In this document: piece by piece, positions 1 through 5,523 of the stretch
Numbering within the stretch: the first letter of the stretch is position 1
How the letters are laid out: every line of letters starts with the position of its first letter
Source: Synechococcaceae bacterium WB4_1_0192
GTDB taxonomy: Bacteria; Cyanobacteriota; Cyanobacteriia; PCC-6307; Cyanobiaceae
DNA length: 9,351 bases
Assembly (NCBI GenBank): GCA_009926195.1
Contig: RFPK01000060.1
Span: 1 to 9,351, forward strand
Reading direction: 5' to 3'
The notes under the pieces: generated by a model
The model's input: the letters and a program-made list of their open reading frames with translations, nothing else
Told to the model about the DNA's origin: nothing
Database searches by the model: none
Translations under genes and position numbers: made by a program

Positions 1-816
1 GTGATTGCCGCCAACTGTGCCCGCGTGCAGGAGGCACTGCGGGTGCTGGAGGAGTTCGGCCGCGGTCTGGACGACCCGTTGGCCGCTGAGGCGGCGACGA
101 TTCGCTACGCCCTCTACGACCTGGAAGTGGAGCTGCTGCGCGCCTGTGACGGCAGCGGCGCCGCGCGGCGCGAGCTGCTGCGCCGCTGTCGCCTGTATCT
201 GGTCACCAGCCCGTCGCCGCGGCTGGAGGCGGTGGTCGAGGCAGCCCTGCGCGGCGGGGTGCGCCTGGTGCAGTACCGCGCCAAGGAGGGCAGCGCCGAC
301 GCCCAGGGGCAGCCGATCACCGATGCCGTGCGGCTGGAGCAGGCCCTGGCCCTGCGGGCGCTTTGCCGCCGGCACGGGGCGTTGTTGCTGATCAACGATC
401 GCCTCGATATCGCCGCTGCCGTCGAGGCCGATGGCGTCCATCTGGGACAGGGGGATCTACCGCCGGCTCTGGCCCGGCAGTTGCTGGGTCCCGATGTGCT
501 GATCGGCCGCAGCACCCATGCGATCAGCCAGCTGCGCCAGGCGGTGGCCGATGGCTGCGACTATGTCGGTGTCGGTCCCGTCAATGCCACCCCCACCAAG
601 CCCGGCCGTGAACCGGTGGGCCTTGACTACGTGCGACAGGCGGCCGCTGACAGCCCGATTCCTTTCTTTGCGATCGGCGGCATCGACGCCACCAACCTGG
701 CGGCGGTGCAGGCGGCCGGGGCGGAGCGGGTGGCAGTGGTGCGTGCGATCACCGAGGCCAACGATCCCGAGCAGGCCAGCCGGGTGCTGCTGGCGGCGCT
801 GGAGGGCCAGCCATGA
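1..816 (+). CDS. thiE: Thiamine-phosphate synthase ThiE, C-terminal 271 residues (5' end outside window)
   Basis: ThiE joins HMP pyrophosphate and thiazole phosphate to make thiamine phosphate in the cytoplasm. The TIM-barrel domain starts near residue 63 (RLYLVTS). The family motifs are visible: QYRAK (91-95, pyrophosphate site), INDRLD (131-136), GVHLGQGDLP (145-154), GRSTH (169-173), VGPVNATPTK (191-200) and FFAIGGID (222-229). The first 60 or so residues (NCARVQEALRVLEEFGR) resemble the helical extra N-terminal domain found in cyanobacterial ThiE proteins, which usually total about 340-350 residues. The open frame reaches base 1, so the opening GTG is probably an internal valine and some 70-80 residues are missing upstream. 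The stop overlaps the thiS start as ATGA, which indicates co-translation of two enzymes of one pathway. The family is certain; the true start cannot be seen. Confidence 0.95.
   Translation: MIAANCARVQEALRVLEEFGRGLDDPLAAEAATIRYALYDLEVELLRACDGSGAARRELLRRCRLYLVTSPSPRLEAVVEAALRGGVRLVQYRAKEGSADAQGQPITDAVRLEQALALRALCRRHGALLLINDRLDIAAAVEADGVHLGQGDLPPALARQLLGPDVLIGRSTHAISQLRQAVADGCDYVGVGPVNATPTKPGREPVGLDYVRQAAADSPIPFFAIGGIDATNLAAVQAAGAERVAVVRAITEANDPEQASRVLLAALEGQP
801..806 (+). promoter_or_regulatory. Ribosome binding site of thiS inside the thiE tail
   Basis: GGAGGG lies six bases before the thiS ATG and within the last thiE codons. It is the clearest Shine-Dalgarno sequence I found in the window; most other starts here have none. 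It supports the chosen thiS start and the coupling of thiS to thiE. Confidence 0.6.
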
Positions 817-1028
817 GCAGCACGATCACGGTGCGCCTGAACGGCGAGGCCATCACCTGTCCGGCCGGGCTCAACCTCCAGCAGCTGTTGGAGCACCTCG
901 GTTATCGGCCCCAGCTGGTGGTGGTGGAATTCAACGGTGACATCCTGCCGCGGGCCCGCTGGACGGAGCAGCCGGTTCGGGAAGCCGATGGCCTGGAGGT
1001 GGTCACCATCGTGGGGGGTGGTTCCTAG
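813..1028 (+). CDS. thiS: Sulfur carrier protein ThiS
   Basis: ThiS is a small ubiquitin-like protein. Its C-terminal glycine is adenylated, then converted to a thiocarboxylate that gives sulfur to the thiazole synthase ThiG. The 71 residues show the beta-grasp pattern: ITVRLNGE (5-12), a helix LQQLLEHLG (22-30), VVVEFNGDILPR (36-47), a DG turn at 59-60 and a closing VTIVGGG (64-70). The length is normal for the family. The start overlaps the thiE stop (ATGA) and has a good Shine-Dalgarno six bases upstream. Odd point: a serine follows the glycines, so the chain ends GGGS, whereas E. coli ThiS ends GG and B. subtilis ThiS ends GGG. Neither thiG nor thiF is in the window. Confidence 0.95.
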   Translation: MSSTITVRLNGEAITCPAGLNLQQLLEHLGYRPQLVVVEFNGDILPRARWTEQPVREADGLEVVTIVGGGS

Positions 1029-2019
1029 ATTTCAAGCCATTCCCTGTGGCTCGGCCTTGGCTGAACAGCTCTCCGCGACCCGTTGGCGTCGTCTGCTCAG
1101 TGGCCTGATGGTTCCCACCATCCTCAGCAGCCTGCTGGCGATGGTGCTGCTGGTGGCGCCTCAGCCCGCGCAGGCCGCCAGCGGCGGTCGCATCGGTGGC
1201 GGCAGCTTCCGCTCGGCGCCTTCGATCCCCCGCAGCTACGGCGGTGGACGCAGCTATGGCGGCGGCTACCAGCGCGGCTACGGCGGCGGTGGGATCGGAT
1301 TCCCCTTCATCGTGCCGTTCTTCTTTGGTGGTGGCGGTGGTCTGTTCGGCTTCCTGGTGCTGATGGCCGTGGTCGGTCTGCTGGTCAATGCCGTGCGCGG
1401 TGGCGGTACCTCCCTGCCGGCCGGCAGGCGCGGTGGTGATCTCGACCGCGGCCAGATCGATGGCCCCGTGGCGATCGCCCAGCTCCAGGTCGGTCTGCTG
1501 GCCTCGGCCCGTGAACTGCAGAGTGATCTGCGCCGCCTCGCTGCGGCTGCCGATACATCCAGCAGTCAGGGGCTCCAGCAGGTGCTGCAGGAGAGCACCC
1601 TGGCGCTGCTCCGCCATCCTGATCTGTGGGTCTATGCCAACGCCGAGGTGGGCCAGGTGCCGTTCCAGGCCGCGGAATCCACCTTCAACCGCCTGTCGAT
1701 GACCGAGCGCAGCAAGCTCAGCCGTGAGGTCACCACCAATGTGGGCGGCCGCATCAGCCAGGCCGCCGCCGGCGGTGCAGGCGATGCCGATGCCACCAGC
1801 GATTACATCGCCGTCACGCTGCTGGTGGCCAGCCGTAGCCGCCTCAATCTGCGCCCGCTGTCGACCTCGGACGACCTGCGTGCAGCCCTGCGCCTGATCG
1901 GTGCGGTGCCCGCCGATCAGCTGCTTGCCCTTGAGCTGATCTGGCAGCCGGAGGGGGCTGGCGACGTGCTCAGCGCCGCAGAGTTGCTCACCGCCTATCC
2001 CGAGCTCACCCATCTTTGA
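1018..2019 (+). CDS. DUF1517 family protein, exported or membrane-anchored, glycine-rich
   Basis: I read this as a DUF1517 protein, a family of cyanobacteria and plastids whose plant member FLAP1, as I recall, affects acclimation to fluctuating light; its biochemical role is unknown. Numbering from the GTG at 1018 gives 333 residues. Residues 23-53 form a signal peptide: basic TRWRR, a hydrophobic core, and AQA as likely cleavage site. Next come a Gly/Tyr/Ser/Arg-rich stretch with repeated YGGG (about 54-90), a hydrophobic GFPFIVPFFF stretch and a membrane segment GFLVLMAVVGLLVNAV (about 110-125). The rest is a soluble domain with an AIAQLQVGLLASAREL helix and ALLRHPDLWVYANAE. The start is unsettled: GTG 1018 overlaps the thiS end, TTG 1057 gives a good short n-region, and ATG 1108 would lose the basic n-region. 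No Shine-Dalgarno decides. It probably belongs to the thi transcript. Confidence 0.85.
   Translation: MVPRFQAIPCGSALAEQLSATRWRRLLSGLMVPTILSSLLAMVLLVAPQPAQAASGGRIGGGSFRSAPSIPRSYGGGRSYGGGYQRGYGGGGIGFPFIVPFFFGGGGGLFGFLVLMAVVGLLVNAVRGGGTSLPAGRRGGDLDRGQIDGPVAIAQLQVGLLASARELQSDLRRLAAAADTSSSQGLQQVLQESTLALLRHPDLWVYANAEVGQVPFQAAESTFNRLSMTERSKLSREVTTNVGGRISQAAAGGAGDADATSDYIAVTLLVASRSRLNLRPLSTSDDLRAALRLIGAVPADQLLALELIWQPEGAGDVLSAAELLTAYPELTHL
1471..1478. repeat. HIP1 octamer GCGATCGC
   Basis: A cyanobacterial highly iterated palindrome inside the DUF1517 gene, extended to GGCGATCGCC. It is one of three I found in the window (the others are at 3474 and 4539). Confidence 0.7.
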
Positions 2020-2230
2020 GTCGGGCTCATCCTGAATTGCGCGTGTCGCAGATTGACAGCGAATCTCGGGGTTGCGTCTTAAAGGATTTGCAAAGATTCG
2101 GCGAATTACAGAAACTCTTTCGCTGTTGCGCTCACTGATGACCTGTTTGCAGGCCGCTGCATTTGTAGGTTGTCCGGACTGATTGCACGTTGGTGTGTCC
2201 GCTTCCGTTCGCCGCCCTGAACCCCGTTCC
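2020..2230. other. Relatively AT-rich intergenic stretch with a bulged hairpin
   Basis: These 211 bases are visibly poorer in GC than the genes on either side. CGAATCT (2060-2066) can pair with AGATTCG (2094-2100), and TTGC (2072-2075) with GCAA (2090-2093), giving an 11-base-pair stem with a five-base bulge and a 14-base loop. No U-run follows the stem, so it does not look like a standard intrinsic terminator. The stretch could hold a promoter or leader for the small gene at 2231, or a small RNA. I found no convincing larger gene in it. Confidence 0.4.
2053..2082 (+). promoter_or_regulatory. Possible sigma-70 type promoter upstream of the small gene
   Basis: A perfect TTGACA is present at 2053-2058. 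The best -10 candidate, TCTTAA, lies 18 bases downstream (2077-2082) and matches TATAAT at only three of six positions. The setting (AT-rich, intergenic, upstream of 2231) favours a promoter, but the weak -10 element makes this tentative. Confidence 0.25.
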
Positions 2231-2362
2231 ATGAAATGGCAGGCCAACGGCGAACTGGCTGGCAGTGATCTGCACGCCCTGCTCAGCCATCTCAAGCAGG
2301 TCGAGAGCGAGGATCGCGTGCGCGAGCTGCAATGGCTCAGCCGCCACGCCTCAGAGGCCTGA
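2231..2362 (+). CDS. Small hypothetical protein, 43 residues
   Basis: I do not recognise this protein. ATG 2231 opens a 43-residue frame: MKWQANGELAGSDLHALLSH, then a charged stretch LKQVESEDRVRELQWLSRH, ending ASEA. It is predicted soluble and mostly helical, with alternating acidic and basic residues. Codons are those of the neighbouring genes (CTG, GCC, GAG, CGC), which supports real coding. An in-frame GTG at 2195 would add 12 residues (starting MSASVRRPEPRS); the frame is closed upstream by TGA at 2180. No clear Shine-Dalgarno precedes either start. The gene follows an AT-rich region that may hold its promoter and ends seven bases before the end of larB, which converges on it. It could be a true small protein or a chance frame. 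Confidence 0.5.
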   Translation: MKWQANGELAGSDLHALLSHLKQVESEDRVRELQWLSRHASEA

Positions 2363-2369
2363 ATTCCCC

Positions 2370-3077
2370 TCAGGCTTGCCCTGAGTCGCTGAGAATGCGC
2401 AGGGCCGCCATCGCCGCGCCGTAGCCGTTGTCGATGTTGACCACCGTCAGCCCCGGAGCGCAGCTGGCGAGCATGCCGTGCAGGGCGGCCATCCCGCCTG
2501 CGCTCACCCCGTAGCCGACGCTCACCGGCACGCCGATCACCGGCTGGGGCAGCAGACCGGCCAGCACCGTGGGCAGGGCCCCTTCCATGCCGGCGCAGGC
2601 GATCAGCACCCTGGCCCGCCGCAGCTGCTCCAGTTGATCCAGAAGCCGCTGCAGCCCCGCCACGCCCACATCCAGCAGCAGGCGGCAGTCGATGCCATGC
2701 CAGTGCAGGGCCAGTTGCGCTTCCGCTGCCACCGGCAGATCGCTGGTGCCGCCGCTGAGCACCACTACCTCCCCGTGCGCCGGCTGTGCGGTCGCCGGAT
2801 CTCCGAGGGTGAGGCAGCGGGCCCGGGGGTGATAGCGCAGGCCCGTGGTCGCAGCAAGCCGTTCGCGCACCGCTTCGGCTTTGGCGGCGTCGATCCGGGT
2901 GGCCAGCGCCAGTTCACCCCCGCGTTGCATCGCCGCCAGGATCGTCGCCAGCTGCTCGGCGCTCTTGTGCTCACCCCAGATCGCCTCCACCATGCCGAGA
3001 CGCTGGCGTCGTCCCAGATCGAGGCGTGCCTCCGGGCCCGTGGATGGCTCCGGGGGCAGGGGCGCTGAGGCACTCAT
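2370..3077 (-). CDS. larB: Nickel-pincer cofactor synthesis protein LarB
   Basis: LarB is a PurE-like carboxylase/hydrolase. It turns nicotinic acid adenine dinucleotide into pyridinium-3,5-biscarboxylic acid mononucleotide, the first step of nickel-pincer cofactor synthesis, before LarE and LarC. The 235 residues show WGEHKS (34-39), the PurE-like loop SGGTSDLP (108-115), CAGMEGALP (161-169), GVPVSVGYG (182-190) and VNIDNGYGAA (213-222). Cys206 in ASCAPG should match the cysteine reported to bond the dinucleotide substrate in Lactobacillus LarB. The N-terminal 20 or so residues are proline-rich and variable. The start ATG overlaps the stop of the upstream gene (ATGA), suggesting coupled translation as the last gene of a four-gene - strand cluster. 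Neither larA, larC nor larE is in the window. Older annotations call such proteins AIR carboxylase-like; the NIDNG and GMEGALP motifs favour LarB. Confidence 0.93.
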   Translation of the reverse strand: MSASAPLPPEPSTGPEARLDLGRRQRLGMVEAIWGEHKSAEQLATILAAMQRGGELALATRIDAAKAEAVRERLAATTGLRYHPRARCLTLGDPATAQPAHGEVVVLSGGTSDLPVAAEAQLALHWHGIDCRLLLDVGVAGLQRLLDQLEQLRRARVLIACAGMEGALPTVLAGLLPQPVIGVPVSVGYGVSAGGMAALHGMLASCAPGLTVVNIDNGYGAAMAALRILSDSGQA

Positions 3078-3517
3078 GAGGCGGGAAGCAGTTCGCCTTC
3101 GAACACCAGCGGGAAGGGGTTGCCAGTCTCGGCGCCGGTCGCGCTCCGGGCCAGGTCCTCAAAGCGCTCCTGCACCGCCTCCACGTCAGCTTCGCTGATG
3201 CGTTTCCACTGTTCGCGGCTGGCCCAGCGGATCAGCAGGGTGCCCTCCTCGCGCTCCGCATCCCAGAACAGATCGCGCCCGAGGAAGCCATCCTGCTGCG
3301 CCAGCCACGGTTCCCAGCTGCCGCGTTCCGCCTCCAGCCAGGCCTGGCGTGCTGCCGATGGCACGCGCACGCGCAGGTGCTCCACCACCACGACGTCGTA
3401 ACCGGCGTCAGGATCGGCAAAGGCTGCGATGGCCACATCGGCATGGCTGGCGAGCAGCATCAGCAGTCCGAGCGCGATCGCCAGCACCCTAGAGAGCAGG
3501 GCGGCCATGGCGCTCAT
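3074..3517 (-). CDS. TIGR03792-like protein with signal peptide (antibiotic-monooxygenase-like fold)
   Basis: This 147-residue protein resembles TIGR03792, a cyanobacterial family of unknown function that I take to have a dimeric ferredoxin-like (ABM) fold. Residues 5-32 look like a signal peptide or N-terminal anchor (LLSRVLAIALGLLMLLAS, cleavage possibly near AIA-AF at 32). The domain follows at about 42-125: VVVVEHLRVRVP, WLEAERGSWEPWLAQQDGFLG, FWD and IRWASREQWKRI, the stretch I find most typical. The export signal suggests the periplasm or thylakoid lumen. The ATG at 3517 overlaps the ispF stop (ATGA), and its own stop overlaps the larB start the same way. ATG 3508 is an alternative start. 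A frame reaching upstream to 3787 only shadows ispF. Substrate and reaction are unknown; no catalytic residues can be named. Confidence 0.8.
   Translation of the reverse strand: MSAMAALLSRVLAIALGLLMLLASHADVAIAAFADPDAGYDVVVVEHLRVRVPSAARQAWLEAERGSWEPWLAQQDGFLGRDLFWDAEREEGTLLIRWASREQWKRISEADVEAVQERFEDLARSATGAETGNPFPLVFEGELLPAS
3474..3481. repeat. HIP1 octamer GCGATCGC
   Basis: The second copy of the cyanobacterial HIP1 palindrome, within the signal-peptide codons of the TIGR03792-like gene. It is not extended symmetrically beyond the octamer. Confidence 0.7.
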
Positions 3518-3999
3518 TCCTTCTGCAGCAGCGCCACGGCCTGGCAGGAGATGCCCTCCTCGCGGCCTTCGGGGCCGAGCCGTTCGTTGGTGGTGGCCTT
3601 GACGCCCACCTGATCCGGCTCCAGCCCCATGCGGGCGGCGATGGCGGAGCGCATCACCTCGATGTGAGGTTTGAGCTTCGGCCGCTCCGCCACCACCACC
3701 GAGTCCACGTTGATCACGCTCCAGCCCCGCTCGCGCACCAGCGCCACCACCTGCTCCAGCAGCACAAGGCTGTCGGCTCCCTTCCACTGCGGGTCGTCGG
3801 GGGGGAAGTACCTGCCGATGTCGCCCAGGCTCAGGGCTCCGAGCAGGGCATCCATGATCGCGTGCACCAGCACGTCGGCATCGCTGTGACCATCGAGCCC
3901 CAGACCGTCGGGGTGCTCCAGCCGTTGACCGCCCAGGATCAGTGGGCGTCCGCTCACCAGGCGGTGAATGTCGTAGCCGTTGCCGATCCGCAGCTGCAT
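3514..3999 (-). CDS. ispF: 2-C-methyl-D-erythritol 2,4-cyclodiphosphate synthase IspF
   Basis: IspF carries out the cyclising step of the MEP pathway: it converts CDP-methylerythritol 2-phosphate to the cyclic diphosphate and CMP, upstream of carotenoids, phytol and quinone tails. The protein is 161 residues, a normal length. Zinc ligands are in place: Asp10 and His12 in GYDIHRL and His46 in HSDADVLVH. Other signatures are DALLGALSLGDIGRYFP (50-66), KGADSL (73-78), NVDSVVVAERPKL (97-109) and KATTNERLG (133-141), which includes the nucleotide-binding threonines. The ATG at 3999 fits the usual N-terminus. It lies 31 bases after the nfeD-like gene and overlaps the next gene by ATGA. Nothing suggests loss of function. 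Confidence 0.97.
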   Translation of the reverse strand: MQLRIGNGYDIHRLVSGRPLILGGQRLEHPDGLGLDGHSDADVLVHAIMDALLGALSLGDIGRYFPPDDPQWKGADSLVLLEQVVALVRERGWSVINVDSVVVAERPKLKPHIEVMRSAIAARMGLEPDQVGVKATTNERLGPEGREEGISCQAVALLQKE

Positions 4000-4030
4000 C
4001 GGGAGGGGCAGGAGTGCTTCTCCGGCGACC

Positions 4031-4516
4031 CTAGGGCTCGAACCCCAGCTCCTGGCTGCTGGAACGGTCCGTGTCCTCGGCGTCGGGGTCGTGGTCGGAC
4101 GCCAGAATCTGCAGGCGGTTGCCGTCGCGGCCCATCACCAGCACGCTTCGGCCCTGGGGCAGCGGCGTTGTCGTCTCGAGGTTCACGGCCGCCCAGCTCT
4201 GGCCTCGCCAGCGCACGCGTCCGCCGCTGCGTCCGGCTTCGAAGCCGCTGATCACGCGGGCCTGTTCGCTGCTGCCGGCGGCGGGGATCGCCGGTGCCCG
4301 TCGCTGTGACCAGCGCCGCAGGGCCAGCAGCAGGGCGGTGGTGGCGCCCGCGAACAGCAGCAGCTGCCAGGGCAGCGCCAGCGTCGGCAGCGCTGCGCTC
4401 AGCAGCGACAGCCCCAGCGCCGCCAGCGCCGCGGCCAGCAGACCATCGAGATCGGCCCCGAGCCAGGTGATCGCCAGCGCCGTCAGGGCCAGCACGAACC
4501 AGATCAGCGCGGCCAT
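4031..4516 (-). CDS. NfeD-like membrane protein with C-terminal OB-like domain
   Basis: NfeD proteins partner with SPFH/stomatin/flotillin proteins in bacterial membranes. This one is the short form without the protease domain: 161 residues, with hydrophobic segments at about 2-18, 26-45 and 48-67, a basic stop (RRWSQRR, 67-73), then a small beta-rich domain with the NfeD-like pattern GRVRWRGQSWAAV (99-111), PLPQGRSVLVM (118-128) and GNRLQIL (132-138). The tail is acidic and serine-rich (DHDPDAEDTDRSSS). It is transcribed away from the SPFH gene at 4588 across 71 bases, which supports functional pairing although the two genes are divergent rather than in tandem. It is the first gene of the - strand cluster leading to larB. 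No Shine-Dalgarno is seen before ATG 4516. The family call rests on domain layout and context, because NfeD sequences vary widely. Confidence 0.8.
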   Translation of the reverse strand: MAALIWFVLALTALAITWLGADLDGLLAAALAALGLSLLSAALPTLALPWQLLLFAGATTALLLALRRWSQRRAPAIPAAGSSEQARVISGFEAGRSGGRVRWRGQSWAAVNLETTTPLPQGRSVLVMGRDGNRLQILASDHDPDAEDTDRSSSQELGFEP

Positions 4517-4534
4517 GGCGGCGGTGGGTGGTGG

Positions 4535-4550
4535 TGGAGCGATCGCTCCA
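4535..4550. promoter_or_regulatory. 16-base perfect palindrome centred on HIP1, between divergent genes
   Basis: TGGAGCGATCGCTCCA equals its own reverse complement. Its centre is the cyanobacterial HIP1 octamer GCGATCGC (4539-4546), extended by four further symmetric bases on each side. It sits in the 71-base gap between the nfeD-like and SPFH starts, 19 bases from the first and 38 from the second, where an operator for both genes could lie. HIP1 is known to be over-represented in many cyanobacteria without a proven regulatory role, so operator function is inference. Confidence 0.45.
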
Positions 4551-4587
4551 TGCTGCCTAGGGTGCGGCTGGTTGCGCTCCGGTCCGC

Positions 4588-5523
4588 ATGGAAGCTCTGC
4601 TTGGTCTGCCTGCCCTGGCGGTGATCGCCCTGCTCGGGCTCAACAGCGTCAAGGTCACCAGCGGCGGTCAGTCGCGCCTGGTGGAGCGCCTCGGCCGCTA
4701 CGACCGCCAGCTGCAGCCGGGGCTCTCGCTGGTGCTGCCCCTGGTGGAGCGCGTGGTCAGCCATGAATCGCTGAAGGAGCGGGTGCTCGACATCCCGCCG
4801 CAGCAGTGCATCACCCGCGACAACGTGGCGATCGAAGTCGATGCGGTCGTGTACTGGCAGCTGCTGGAGCATGCCCGCGCCTACTACGCCGTCGACAACC
4901 TCCAGGCGGCCATGGTCAATCTGGTGCTCACCCAGATCCGCGCCGAGATGGGCAAGCTCGACCTGGACCAGACCTTCACCACCCGCAGCGAGGTGAACGA
5001 AACCCTGCTGCAGGAGCTGGATCAGGCCACCGACCCCTGGGGCGTGAAGGTGACCCGCGTCGAGCTGCGCGACATCCAGCCCTCCCGCGGCGTGCAGCAG
5101 GCGATGGAGCAGCAGATGACGGCCGAGCGCGAGAAGCGCGCCGCCATCCTGCGCTCGGAGGGTGAGCGCGAATCCCAGCTCAATGCGGCCCGCGGCCGGG
5201 CCGAGGCGCTGGTGCTCGATGCCAGGGCCAAGCAGGAGGCCCTGCTGCTGGAGGCCGAAGCCCAGGCCAAGCAGCAGGCGCTGCTGGCCCAGGCCCGCGC
5301 CGATGCCGCCACCCGCCTGGCCGAGGCGATGCAGGCCCATCCCCAGGCTGGCGAGGCGATCCGGCTGCTGCTGGCCCGCGACTGGATGGCGATGGGGGAG
5401 GCGATGGCCAACGCCCCCGCCGGCAGTGTGCTGATGGTGGATCCCCAGAGCCCGGCGGCGCTTCTCACCGCCCTGCGGGGGCTGCAGGAGCGCGGCGCCT
5501 CGGCTCAGCCTCCGGCCGCCTGA
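4588..5523 (+). CDS. SPFH/Band 7 (stomatin-like) membrane protein
   Basis: Stomatin/prohibitin-type SPFH proteins form large ring-like membrane assemblies and often act with NfeD partners; substrates are seldom known. The 311 residues begin with a hydrophobic anchor (about 4-18, LLGLPALAVIALLGL). The SPFH domain follows: LVERLGRYDRQLQPGLSLVLP (first residues near 31), LDIPPQQCITRDNVAIEVDAVV, RAEMGKLDLDQTFTTR and WGVKVTRVELRDIQPS. From about 172 to 250 a long charged helix rich in Ala, Glu, Gln and Arg should form a coiled coil. The C-terminus is Pro/Ala-rich. The layout is close to the QmcA/stomatin-like group (about 300 residues). Start ATG 4588 has no clear Shine-Dalgarno. It diverges from the nfeD-like gene, and its 3' end overlaps that of trmD by 19 bases. 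Confidence 0.92.
   Translation: MEALLGLPALAVIALLGLNSVKVTSGGQSRLVERLGRYDRQLQPGLSLVLPLVERVVSHESLKERVLDIPPQQCITRDNVAIEVDAVVYWQLLEHARAYYAVDNLQAAMVNLVLTQIRAEMGKLDLDQTFTTRSEVNETLLQELDQATDPWGVKVTRVELRDIQPSRGVQQAMEQQMTAEREKRAAILRSEGERESQLNAARGRAEALVLDARAKQEALLLEAEAQAKQQALLAQARADAATRLAEAMQAHPQAGEAIRLLLARDWMAMGEAMANAPAGSVLMVDPQSPAALLTALRGLQERGASAQPPAA

Noticed and set aside
1003..2295. 430-residue open frame on the - strand across the DUF1517 gene and the gap after it
   Set aside because: It is antisense to a gene with a signal peptide and domain structure, its product is low-complexity Gln/Gly/Thr/Ala/Arg, and such long antisense frames are common in GC-rich DNA.
3518..3787. N-terminal extension of the TIGR03792-like gene back to 3787
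   Set aside because: The added 90 residues are a Gly/Arg/Ala-rich out-of-frame reading of ispF; the ATG at 3517 gives a proper signal peptide and an ATGA overlap.
4504..5340. 278-residue open frame on the - strand opposite the SPFH gene
   Set aside because: The product is a His/Leu/Gly/Gln-rich mirror of the SPFH codons with no recognisable domain, and it overlaps the nfeD-like start and the divergent promoter region.
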